From assembly GCF_010894435.1 (NCBI RefSeq), contig NZ_JAAIXZ010000032.1, forward strand, positions 24,632-88,631: a stretch of 64,000 nucleotides of DNA. The letters run 5' to 3'. The stretch comes from Pyxidicoccus trucidator. GTDB lineage: Bacteria > Myxococcota > Myxococcia > Myxococcales > Myxococcaceae. The translations under genes and the position numbers were made by a program. Shown in pieces: positions 1 to 7,429 of the stretch. How positions within the stretch are numbered: position 1 is the first letter of the stretch; each line of letters opens with the position of its first letter. Under the pieces are notes generated by a model that saw nothing but the letters and a program-made list of their open reading frames with translations, had not been told where the DNA came from and searched no databases.

Positions 1-359
1 TGGCCTCGGGCCCGGAGGAGGCTGCCCGGGCAGGGCGGGACTTCAAGAACCCGTACCCGGCTTCGGCGGAGGTGCTGGCTCGCGGGGAGACGGCGTTCCA
101 GCGCTATTGCACCCCGTGCCATGGCGCCGGTGGGCTGGGGGACGGACTGGTGACGGCGCGGTTTCCCATGCCTCCCTCGCTGCTGGCGGAGCATGCGAAG
201 GCGCTGCCGGATGGACAGGTGTTCCACATCATCACCCACGGACAGGGGCTGATGCCGGCCCATGGCTCGCAGGTGGCTCCGGAGGACCGGTGGAAGATTG
301 TCCACTACCTGCGGACGTTGCAGCACCCCGCGCGGACGGCGCGGAAGGACGTGCCATGA
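1..359 (+). CDS. actE: ActE-like monoheme cytochrome c, 3' part only
   Basis: The frame is open from the left edge (first whole codon at 3), so the N-terminus is missing. The visible 118 codons hold one heme c motif, CTPCH, at about 118-132, then a region with Met and Pro near the GLMPAHGSQ segment that could give the axial Met, and a C-terminal helix (WKIVHYLRTLQ) typical of small class I cytochromes c. The stop overlaps the start of the next gene (ATGA at 356-359), so the two are translationally coupled. The next gene is ActF-like, so this is most likely ActE of alternative complex III, which passes electrons from menaquinol to a cytochrome c or an oxidase in the periplasm. The assignment rests on gene order as much as on the sequence. 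Confidence 0.8.
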   Translation, partial: ASGPEEAARAGRDFKNPYPASAEVLARGETAFQRYCTPCHGAGGLGDGLVTARFPMPPSLLAEHAKALPDGQVFHIITHGQGLMPAHGSQVAPEDRWKIVHYLRTLQHPARTARKDVP

Positions 360-1552
360 GCGCTCCCATGCATGACGTGCCTCCGGCTTCGAGCGGAGGC
401 TTCGAGGTGGGACAGGGTGTTCGCCGTGCGGCCCTGGTGGCTGCCGTGGTGGGCCTGGGGACGCTGGGGGTGGGGGTGGCGCTCCATCCGGCTCGGGCGC
501 TGTCCAGTCTGCTCACCAGTGGCTTCCTGTTCCTGTGCCTGGGATTGGGCGGGGCGGTGTTCCTGGCGTTGATGTACGTGGCCAACGCCGGCTGGTTCAC
601 CGTGTTCAAGCGGATTCCCGAGGCGTTTGCTTCGTACGTGCAGTGGGGCGCGGTGCCGCTGCTGGCGCTGGTGCCGTTCGCTCCGAAGCTCTACCTGTGG
701 GCCCGGCCGGGCGTGATGGAGACGGACCACCTGCTGCACAAGAAGGTGGCCTTCCTCAACGTGCCGTTCTTTGGCGTACGCATGGTGCTGATGCTCGCGC
801 TGTGGACGGGCTTCACGTGGATGCTGCGGCGCAACTCGCTGCGGCAGGACTCGGAGCGGACGGAGGCCCTGACTTCGCGCAATGTCGCGGTGTCGGCGGT
901 GTTCCTCGTGGTGTTTGGTTTGACGTTCTGTCTGGCCGCGTTCGACTGGTTGATGAGCCTGGAGCCGCACTGGTTCAGCACCATCTACGCGCTCTACAAC
1001 GTCGCGGGGCTGCTCAGTTCCAGCGTGTGTGCGATTACCGTGGCCGCGATTCTGTTGCACCGCGCGGGTGCGTTGCCTCAGCTCAACTCCAGCCACCTGC
1101 ATGACCTGGGCAAGCTGATGTTTGGCTTCGCCACCCTTTGGGCCTATCTGTGGTTCTCGCAGTTCCTGCTCATCTGGTACGCGAACATCCCGGAGGAGAC
1201 CGTGTACTTCATCGCCCGGATGCATGGCGGGTGGGAGGTGCCGTTCTATCTGAACCTGGTGCTCAACTGGGCGCTGCCGTTCGTCCTGCTGCTGCCGCGC
1301 CCGGCGAAGCGGAGTGCCTCGCATCTGCTGCGGGTGGCCGCGGTGCTCCTGGCGGGACGCTGGTTGGACCTGCACCTGATGGTGGCTCCGGCGAACATGC
1401 CGGAGGGGGCGGGGTTCGGCGTGTATGAATTGGCGGGTCTGGTCGGCGTGGGGGCGCTGTTCACGCTGGCGGTGACCCGGGCGGTGCGGGTGACTCCCAT
1501 GGTTCCGGCGGGCGACCCGTACCTCGTGGAGAGTCTGCACCACCATACGTAA
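356..1552 (+). CDS. actF: ActF, membrane subunit of alternative complex III
   Basis: 398 residues starting at the ATG that overlaps the actE stop. The protein is almost entirely hydrophobic helices (about ten), including segments at roughly 28-48, 58-83, 97-117, 138-158 and 175-200, separated by short loops rich in Arg, Trp and His. Length and layout match ActF, an NrfD/PsrC-like quinone-interacting membrane subunit of the quinol:cytochrome c oxidoreductase known as alternative complex III. An LHKKVAFLN segment and WFSQFLLIWYANIPEE near residue 270 are characteristic of ActF and its paralogue ActC. It is the last gene of the operon: a strong terminator follows 74 bases after the stop. Confidence 0.85.
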   Translation: MSAPMHDVPPASSGGFEVGQGVRRAALVAAVVGLGTLGVGVALHPARALSSLLTSGFLFLCLGLGGAVFLALMYVANAGWFTVFKRIPEAFASYVQWGAVPLLALVPFAPKLYLWARPGVMETDHLLHKKVAFLNVPFFGVRMVLMLALWTGFTWMLRRNSLRQDSERTEALTSRNVAVSAVFLVVFGLTFCLAAFDWLMSLEPHWFSTIYALYNVAGLLSSSVCAITVAAILLHRAGALPQLNSSHLHDLGKLMFGFATLWAYLWFSQFLLIWYANIPEETVYFIARMHGGWEVPFYLNLVLNWALPFVLLLPRPAKRSASHLLRVAAVLLAGRWLDLHLMVAPANMPEGAGFGVYELAGLVGVGALFTLAVTRAVRVTPMVPAGDPYLVESLHHHT

Positions 1553-1625
1553 GGGAATGTCCGAGGCCACAGCTTGCCGGGCGGCTTCCACCGCCCAGGT
1601 GACTGGACACCGTGGCCACGGCGGT

Positions 1626-1665
1626 GACGCCGCCCGACCTCCTCGGCGGGCGGCGTCGCTTTTTT
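1626..1665 (+). terminator. Rho-independent terminator after actF
   Basis: An 11-bp perfect stem (arms 1626-1636 and 1647-1657, GACGCCGCCCG against its complement) with a 10-base loop is followed by GC and six T residues at 1660-1665. It sits 74 bases after the actF stop and is the clearest intrinsic terminator in the window. Confidence 0.9.
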
Positions 1666-1702
1666 GTCCCGGGTGTGCTCTCGGGGTTGAAGCCCTTCAG
1701 CC

Positions 1703-1829
1703 CCACCCCTCACCGCGGGTGCGCGGCATCCCCGGAATCGGTGCTCGACATGCCCGGAATGCCTGCTCGGCATCCCTGTAACGGCTGCTCACCTTGGCCC
1801 GAAATCGGCGCTCGGCTTGCCCCGGAACA
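1703..1829. repeat. 22-bp tandem repeat, five units, copy 1
   Basis: Five consecutive 22-base units begin at 1720, 1742, 1764, 1786 and 1808. The core is TGCTCGGCATCCCCGGAAT plus three variable bases; the last two units are degenerate (ACCTTGGCCC and GGCTTGCCCC variants). A shared leader, CACCCCTCACCGCGGGTG, precedes the array from about 1703. The same leader and array recur at 47072-47198. Units abut directly with no spacers, so this is not a CRISPR. Stretch 1553-1952 holds otherwise only the terminator and no gene I can support. Confidence 0.85.
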
Positions 1830-1952
1830 CGCACCCCGAGCCGCCGCGCCTCGGCAAGTTCCGGGTATCCCCGACGTTAGCGGCTGCTGGCATACTCCCC
1901 AGGCGGCCGGTCTTGCCTCCTAGCTCGCTGGCTCGACTGAAAGGACGTGACC

Positions 1953-2834
1953 ATGCGACTCCGCGCCTGCGCCGCACTTCTACTCTTCCTCTCGGCTTGC
2001 GCTACGTCGGCACCGAGCCCAAGAGAAGGCGTGCCCCGGAACCCGAGGGTCGCCAACCTCCAGCGGGCGGCAGAGCTGCCTTGGAGGGACGGGGGGCGGT
2101 GCGTCGTTCGTGAGGCTTCCCAGCCCTGGCCCGTGCTCGCGGAGCGCTGCTTTCACGCCCTCGACCATGACAGGGTCCGGCTCAACGACCGGACGGGAAG
2201 GTGCGCTGTTGCTTCAACGGACGCGGCGGCGCTTGGAATCGGCCTCTGCGTCTTGGCTGCTCCCGAGATCGTTGTGGGTGCGGTGATAGTCATTGGCGTG
2301 GTGGTGGTGGGAGTCGTCATCAAGGAAGCGCTGGATGGGTATGAGACAGCGCCCCAAACGAAGCCCGACCCGCAGGAACTCTCAGCGAATCGAAAGCCCA
2401 AGCCGGAGCCATCAGGGCAGGATTGGTTCCCTCCGGTGCCTACCGCGCCATTGGAGCGCGAGCGCCGTCCGGAGTGCAGGCCCGTCCCGGTGCCGCACGC
2501 GGGCGAGGATGCCCCGCATAACGAGTGCGCCGATAAATTTCCGCCCAACCGTTATCCTGGAATGGACGTGCTCGTGGGCGGCAAGCGCTTTGATGCGCTG
2601 CAAGTCGGCGCGCGTGTGCTGTGGGAGATCAAGACCTATCAATTTGACACGTACAGTGACTTCCTCCGGGATCGGGTGATCGAAGACCAGATAAAGGAGT
2701 TCAAGGAGGCGCGCAGTATAACGCGGGCCTGTGGATATGGCTTCGTCGTTGGGGTTAGCACCGAGGCACACAAAGCCGCGCTGAAGAGGGCAGACGACAC
2801 ATTTGATATTGTCGTCACGGGGTGCGAGCGATGA
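1953..2834 (+). CDS. SitA-like lipoprotein toxin, DUF6310-type nuclease fold
   Basis: 293 residues. I chose the ATG at 1953 because AAGGA at 1941-1945 is well spaced for it; the in-frame GTG at 1947 is too close. The N-terminus is a lipoprotein signal peptide (LLLFLSAC). A strongly hydrophobic segment lies at about 90-122, then a Pro/charged linker. The C-terminal part has a restriction-endonuclease-like signature: Asp205 and Asp214 in strands, then WEIK at 224-227 (Glu225, Lys227). This fits the myxobacterial family I know as DUF6310. The organisation (lipoprotein, hydrophobic segment, C-terminal nuclease-like domain, overlapping downstream partner) is that of toxins passed between cells by outer-membrane exchange. 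Base composition is lower in GC than the flanking actF. Toxicity is inferred; the protein could also be a housekeeping nuclease of unknown role. Confidence 0.65.
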   Translation: MRLRACAALLLFLSACATSAPSPREGVPRNPRVANLQRAAELPWRDGGRCVVREASQPWPVLAERCFHALDHDRVRLNDRTGRCAVASTDAAALGIGLCVLAAPEIVVGAVIVIGVVVVGVVIKEALDGYETAPQTKPDPQELSANRKPKPEPSGQDWFPPVPTAPLERERRPECRPVPVPHAGEDAPHNECADKFPPNRYPGMDVLVGGKRFDALQVGARVLWEIKTYQFDTYSDFLRDRVIEDQIKEFKEARSITRACGYGFVVGVSTEAHKAALKRADDTFDIVVTGCER

Positions 2835-3586
2835 CCACTCGAAACCGCCTCGTTCTGAACGTCTACGCATCTGAGCTCATTGGGAACGATGGCCGTCCGC
2901 TCGCTGCCGTCCACGGCTTGGAGCGGGCGGTACCCGGCCTGAGCATGGCGTGGAAGGTTTCAAAAGATGGCCAGCTCATCGCGCTACCAAAGCGCGACTC
3001 ATGGCTTGCTGAGGCAGTTGCGCTCGGGGAGTTTCCTCTTGTTTGCAATGGTGACGAGAGCTACCCGGTGACGATTGTAGGGCGGCACCAACTCGCCAGT
3101 GAGAGTCCGGGGGGCCAGCCGCAGCTTCAGGTTCATGCGAAGCTGCCGCAGGACACGGCCGCTGTCGCGGTAGCAGCGGATGTGCTGGAGCAAGTAGCGG
3201 AGGGCATCCGCGCGCTGTGGGGCCTCGTGGCGCCGGGGGGCGTGATGGAGGTCATTGCGGACCAAACAGGCCCGAAACTATACGGACCAGGTAAGCCGCC
3301 GCTGGGGCTGCCAGCGCTGAAGATGCCATGGAACATCCGCTCACCCGAGACTCCGCGTCACCTGGGGTGGCTGAACTACTGGTCGGATGCTGCCGCGAAG
3401 GCCATCGGGTTCCCGGATCCTGCTCGCGACACCGAGCTGCTCTCACGGGCGCGGCGCACGGCGACGGGCGGCTGGGTCGTGCGACTCACGGACGCGCCGC
3501 TCGATCTCGACAACCCCGCCCACCTGGACGCGCTGAAGCGGGCCTATGAGCGCTTCCCGGAGATCGGCGGTCGCTCGGCGCCTTGA
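2831..3586 (+). CDS. DUF5953-like protein, candidate cognate immunity factor
   Basis: 251 residues from the ATG at 2831, which overlaps the toxin stop by four bases (ATGA), so it should be co-translated with the toxin. There is no signal peptide or membrane segment, so it is predicted cytoplasmic. The sequence resembles the myxobacterial DUF5953 family, with features such as an N-terminal beta-rich part, a central AVAADVLEQVAEGI helix and a C-terminal LNYWSDAAAKAIGFPD segment. DUF5953 genes tend to sit directly after DUF6310 genes, which is why I call this the immunity partner; direct evidence for binding or protection is absent. It is large for an immunity protein. Confidence 0.6.
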   Translation: MTTRNRLVLNVYASELIGNDGRPLAAVHGLERAVPGLSMAWKVSKDGQLIALPKRDSWLAEAVALGEFPLVCNGDESYPVTIVGRHQLASESPGGQPQLQVHAKLPQDTAAVAVAADVLEQVAEGIRALWGLVAPGGVMEVIADQTGPKLYGPGKPPLGLPALKMPWNIRSPETPRHLGWLNYWSDAAAKAIGFPDPARDTELLSRARRTATGGWVVRLTDAPLDLDNPAHLDALKRAYERFPEIGGRSAP

Positions 3587-4029
3587 CCCCTCAGCTCGGG
3601 CGTCCCTGCGCGCATGCCGGCGATGGTTGGGTGCTACGGCTTGAGGTGATATTCGGCACTGGGCTTCCACCGCGCAGCGGGCGGGCGCCACGGCCTCAGG
3701 GGGCGGGAGCCCGGGGCCCTTATCCAGCGCTCCGCTCCGGCCGGGTTGAGGCCCCGCAGGGACCCAATCCGCCCGCGCGGCTTCGATTCCCGCCGCCTCC
3801 ACATTCAGAAGCCCAGACATTGGCGCACTGCCGGACGCCACCTGCCGGGGCGTCCTCCAGCGGCTCGGGCGTGGCGCCGCTTCCATCACCCTGCTTGCCG
3901 GCACCTTCGACATGACGCTGACGGGCATGAAGCAACGGGATGCTCAGCCCCGTCTCTGGACTTCCGGATGCGACCTGGCGCACCGTAGCGGAGGCGCCTT
4001 CAGGTGACAGGCGCAGGAGGCTTCAGGAT
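3587..4029. other. 443-base gap with no convincing gene
   Basis: Several open frames cross this gap on both strands but none has a credible start, ribosome site or recognisable protein, and composition is that of GC-rich noise. The only distinctive element is the tRNA-like 3' end at 3775-3801. A short stretch of the plus strand around 3890-4005 reads without stops before TGA and could be the tail of a decayed gene, but I cannot name it. Confidence 0.5.
3775..3801 (+). other. tRNA- or tmRNA-like 3'-end remnant, possible att scar
   Basis: The bases read as a T-arm plus 3' acceptor: GCGGC, loop TTCGATT, CCCGC, then CGCCTCC and A. Only the 53:61 pair of the T-stem is mismatched. TTCGATTCCCGCCGCCTCCA is the kind of 3' end found in tRNA and tmRNA genes. 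No matching 5' acceptor (GGAGGCG) or cloverleaf is found in the preceding 100 bases, so it is not a whole tRNA gene. Such fragments are left where elements integrate into tRNA or ssrA genes. No integrase gene is nearby. Confidence 0.3.
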
Positions 4030-4311
4030 ATGCGTCGATTCTTCGTCATGGCTTCACTGGTGTTCTTGACCGCGTGCGGTGGCCCGCCTACCGACCCGAC
4101 CTCCTCCGAACCTGCCGCACCCGATGAGGCGCAGACCTCCGGGAGCGCCGCGGCGGACGAGGTGGGCGCCGCGTCCGGGACGCCAGGCCCTGGTAGCTGT
4201 GGGCTTCTCCCGCCCCGGGAGTGCTTCTGCGCTCAGTACAGGACGGCGGCCACGTGCAACGCGACCCGCGCCTGCGTCTGGAACTACAACTGCCAGCCGA
4301 CGTACGAGTAG
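4030..4311 (+). CDS. Small cysteine-containing lipoprotein, unknown function
   Basis: 93 residues from ATG 4030, preceded by AGGAGG at 4015-4020. A lipoprotein signal peptide (MASLVFLTAC, Cys16) is followed by a Ser/Ala/Pro/Glu-rich linker and a compact C-terminal part with five cysteines (CGLL, ECFCAQY, ATCN, ACVW, YNC region), likely disulfide-bonded in the periplasm or at the surface. I do not recognise a family. It lies between the toxin pair and an unrelated membrane protein and shows no operon link to either. Confidence 0.7.
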   Translation: MRRFFVMASLVFLTACGGPPTDPTSSEPAAPDEAQTSGSAAADEVGAASGTPGPGSCGLLPPRECFCAQYRTAATCNATRACVWNYNCQPTYE

Positions 4312-4406
4312 CCGCTTCGTGCCGTCCCGGGGAGTGTCTCCCGCGACCTTGCACCCGTGCAGGGAAAGAGAGACAACTCCCGCTGGGACTCTAGCGAGGA
4401 GCGCTC

Positions 4407-5600
4407 ATGAAGCAGGAGGTGCCGAACCACGAGCTTGCCCGGCCGCGAGGAGTGGTCGCCCAGACGGTGCTCGGAGCGGTGGGCAAGGGACTCCTCCTGG
4501 GCGGCGCCTCCTTTGGCGTCGCGGCCATGCTCGCGACCCCCTGGCTCTTCATTCCAGCGGGTGTGCTCTCGGTCGCCTCCGGTGTCATCTTCATCGTGCG
4601 AGGGGCACTGGCCGAGCACGCGGGGCTCGCGCCCGCCTCGCACCACGCCCACATCGGGCTCGGTGCCGAGGTGCACGCCTCAGCCACGGTCGAGCCGGGT
4701 GCGGTCATCGAGATGGGCGCGACGATTGGCGCAGGCGCGAAGGTGCAGCAGGGCAGCGTCGTTCGCATGGGCGCTACGGTGGAGAGCGGGGCAACAGTTG
4801 AGAGCGGTGCGGTGATTGGCTGGGGCGCCACGGTGCGGCAGGGGGCAACGGTGCGGCGCGCGGCGAGCGTAGGCGCGGGAGCAACGGTGGGGCGTAACGC
4901 CGTACTGAGCGCGGGAGGGCACCTCGGGGCAGGGGGCTCCCTGGTCGCTTCGAAGGGGCCTGAATCCCCCCGAGCCACCCTGGATGCGCCCCCGGAGCCA
5001 GTACCCGCCGTCGAAGACCCGCGCGCCGCGGAGCTCGAGGCGCTCTGTGATCGGCTCGAAGCAGAGCTCGGCAAGGGTTCTCCGGCACTCCGTGAGTTTC
5101 TCGGCACGGATGCAGGCTCCGTCGCGGAGCTGCGGACCGGGTGCCGAGACCTCGTGGCGCGGGAGCGGGGGCTCCGGCGTGAAGTCGCCCCCGAGTTGAT
5201 GGCCCGGCTCGAGCGCGAACGCACCGCGCTCGAGGGGCGGATTGCGGCAGCCTCCGATGAGCAGGTGCGAGCGAGCCTCAAGGACGCAGTCGCCGCCATC
5301 GACGAGCAGCGCGTCCAACGCGAGCGGCTCGGACGAAACGCGGACCGCCTCGATGCGGAGTTGACCCGGCTTCGGTGGAGCATGGATTCGGTGATTGCCC
5401 AGCTCGTCCAGGTCAAGAACCTTGGAAGCACCGGCCGCTCACCCGAACTCGAACGCGGTCTGGGGCGTGTGCGCGAGGAGCTTGCCGCCGTGACAGGCGC
5501 GCTCGAGCTCATGGACAGCGAGGAACGGGATTCGCTCCGGCCTGTCCAGGCGATGGATGACGGCAGCCCGGCCCCGCTCGCGAGACGGGTGAAGGGCTGA
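4407..5600 (+). CDS. Membrane protein with hexapeptide beta-helix and coiled coil
   Basis: 397 residues; GAGGAG lies just before ATG 4407. Two hydrophobic segments span about 25-75. Residues about 80-180 form a run of imperfect hexapeptides with small residues and Val/Ile at regular spacing (GAxV, GATV, GAVI), the pattern of a left-handed beta-helix or a bactofilin-like right-handed helix. From about 205 the protein is charged and helical, with Glu/Arg/Leu heptads (ELEALCDRLEAELG, ARLERERTALEGR) to the end. There are no acyltransferase active-site residues around the repeats, so a structural scaffold anchored in the membrane is more likely than an enzyme. I do not know a named family with this order of parts. 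Confidence 0.75.
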   Translation: MKQEVPNHELARPRGVVAQTVLGAVGKGLLLGGASFGVAAMLATPWLFIPAGVLSVASGVIFIVRGALAEHAGLAPASHHAHIGLGAEVHASATVEPGAVIEMGATIGAGAKVQQGSVVRMGATVESGATVESGAVIGWGATVRQGATVRRAASVGAGATVGRNAVLSAGGHLGAGGSLVASKGPESPRATLDAPPEPVPAVEDPRAAELEALCDRLEAELGKGSPALREFLGTDAGSVAELRTGCRDLVARERGLRREVAPELMARLERERTALEGRIAAASDEQVRASLKDAVAAIDEQRVQRERLGRNADRLDAELTRLRWSMDSVIAQLVQVKNLGSTGRSPELERGLGRVREELAAVTGALELMDSEERDSLRPVQAMDDGSPAPLARRVKG

Positions 5601-5780
5601 GCGGAGCCTCCCCGAAGCTGGCCTGCTTGGAGTGCAGCCGCCTCGCCTGGCGAAAACCGCAAGATTCAGCAAAAGGCATCAAGGGGCGGAAAGAAGGCCC
5701 GGCGCGTGAGGAGCAGGGTTCCCCTGGGAGCACCAGGCAGGGGATGAACCCCTGCCGCGCACGCTCCGGAGAAACCCGCC

Positions 5781-6251
5781 GTGACCTTCACGCTCCGAAA
5801 CCGGGTGGCGCCCTACCTCGTCTGGCTGTCCGCCCTGCTGCTGGCAGGCGAAGTCGGAGGCGGCATCTACGAGCACCTGGTGCTGGACCGGGCCTGGCCG
5901 TCGAACCTCTCGCTGATTCGTCCCGAACATGGGGGAGTCCATCGCGCTCCGTTCTGGATTCTCGTCCACACCAGCCTCCTCTTCGCCTTGCTGGGGGCGC
6001 TCTGGGCCACCTGGCGCGACGCCACGCTCCGCAAGCGCGTCGCCTGGGCGCTGGGACTGCATGGGGTGATGCGCCTCGGGTCCTTCGCCTACTTCATCCC
6101 CGCGGCCCTGCGCTTCGAGTCGGCGACCTCGGTCAGCCCCGAGCAGGTGCAGACCTGGGTGATCCTGAGCCCCCTGCGCACCGCGCTCACCGTCGTCGCG
6201 TTCGCGTTGCTGTTCAGACCGGGCGATGTGCGCCGCGCCGACGCCCCTTGA
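5781..6251 (+). CDS. Four-helix integral membrane protein, unknown
   Basis: 156 residues from GTG 5781, with GGAG about nine bases upstream. Four hydrophobic helices lie at about 12-30, 58-78, 85-106 and 125-147, with conserved-looking Glu and His residues between helices 1 and 2 (GGGIYEHLVLDRAWP). Overall shape resembles small DUF1772-like membrane proteins, but the match is loose. It is convergent with the next gene, whose stop is 25 bases away. Confidence 0.65.
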   Translation: MTFTLRNRVAPYLVWLSALLLAGEVGGGIYEHLVLDRAWPSNLSLIRPEHGGVHRAPFWILVHTSLLFALLGALWATWRDATLRKRVAWALGLHGVMRLGSFAYFIPAALRFESATSVSPEQVQTWVILSPLRTALTVVAFALLFRPGDVRRADAP

Positions 6252-6276
6252 AGAGTCGGACAGGCTCGTTCGGCGC

Positions 6277-7359
6277 TCAGCGCTTCCGCCGGGGCGTAGA
6301 CGCGGTCTCCAGCACCCATCCCTCAGGTCCCCGCAACATGAGCAGGTCACACCACTGCCGGCTCGCGGCCACGCGTTGCACGGCGGGTTCCACACAGACC
6401 TCCGCGAGCTCCGTGTCGACCCGGGTGAGCGCCCCTGATTCCGTGAACCCTCGCAGCGCCGCCTCGTAGGCAATCTGCAGGCGCAGGCGGAGGAGCTCAG
6501 GCATGGGAACTTCGGGGGGCACCGACTGCCAGCCGATGTACCTCAGCCCGGCCAACACCCCTGGCGGTCGAGAGAGCAGGCGCGCCCGGTGGCTGGCGAG
6601 GAACTGATACAGCAGGTGCATCCGCTCCCGGTTCGCGTGCTCGACGGCGAGCAGGTCCCCGGCAGCACGCGCCTCCTCGAAGAGCTTCGCGGCCTCCGCC
6701 ACCTGGTCTCTCGTATAGACCTTGCCGAACCGCTCCATGCGCTGGAGCGTCACTCGCGCGGCCTCGGGGGCTCGGGTGAGGTGGGTGAAGACACCGAGTG
6801 CCGACGGGTACTTCGCCAGCGTGTGGTCCGGGTTCATGGCCAGCCGACCCGTGAGCTGCCGTGAGTCTCCGGGCCACCGGCTCGGTGAGGCGAATCGGTA
6901 CTCCCGCTCCAGCTCCGAGCCCGGGAGGTGGGCGCTGTACTCCCCATTGCACTTCGTGATGGGGAAGGCCGCGCATTGCCCGGCCGCTGGGGCCGAGGCG
7001 TCGTCACATCGCGCGGAGGCGCAGGCGTCGAACGCGCTTCGGGGCAGGAAGCCCCGCACCTCGACATCCAGCGTCTGCTCGCGGGCCCGCCACGTCACTC
7101 CGGTGAGGACGACGCCCCAGCCCGCCATGGCGCTCTTGTCGAAGACCTTCTTCGCGGACTCGAGGTCGATGAAGTCCACGAGGAGCTTCGGTCCCTCCAC
7201 CAGGTCGTCCGTGACGAGCCGGATGTCCCGGAGCTCGACCCGGACCTCGACGCGCTCGGCGCCGGGCTCCAGGGTGAACTCGGCTTCCCGTGGAGCCATG
7301 AGACAGCCCGTCGAGGCGATGACGCAGAGTCCGAACCACGCGATTGCCTGGAGCCGCAT
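6277..7359 (-). CDS. Secreted lipoprotein, unknown function
   Basis: 360 residues. I placed the start at 7359 because it gives a clean lipoprotein signal (MRLQAIAWFGLCVIASTGC, Cys19) and has GGAAGGGG just upstream; the longer open frame to 7563 has no support. The mature part has a beta-rich first half with cysteines (DACASARCDD, GQCAAFPITKC) and a helical second half (roughly 190-330) containing an ERMHLLYQFLASHRARLL segment. I do not recognise a domain. It is encoded on the same strand as, and downstream of, the subtilase gene with a 70-base gap. Confidence 0.7.
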   Translation of the reverse strand: MRLQAIAWFGLCVIASTGCLMAPREAEFTLEPGAERVEVRVELRDIRLVTDDLVEGPKLLVDFIDLESAKKVFDKSAMAGWGVVLTGVTWRAREQTLDVEVRGFLPRSAFDACASARCDDASAPAAGQCAAFPITKCNGEYSAHLPGSELEREYRFASPSRWPGDSRQLTGRLAMNPDHTLAKYPSALGVFTHLTRAPEAARVTLQRMERFGKVYTRDQVAEAAKLFEEARAAGDLLAVEHANRERMHLLYQFLASHRARLLSRPPGVLAGLRYIGWQSVPPEVPMPELLRLRLQIAYEAALRGFTESGALTRVDTELAEVCVEPAVQRVAASRQWCDLLMLRGPEGWVLETASTPRRKR

Positions 7360-7429
7360 CACACCCCTTCCATGGGTTGAGCCTCCCAGTCTACGCCGTC
7401 TCCAGTTCGTGGTCAGGTGGCGCATGTGC

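Noticed and set aside
1947..1952. GTG 1947 as the start of the DUF6310-type gene
   Set aside because: It lies one base from the AAGGA site, so the ATG at 1953 is the better start.
3700..3801. Complete tRNA-Ser or tRNA-like gene
   Set aside because: A T-arm and acceptor-like 3' end exist, but there is no matching 5' acceptor and no anticodon arm.
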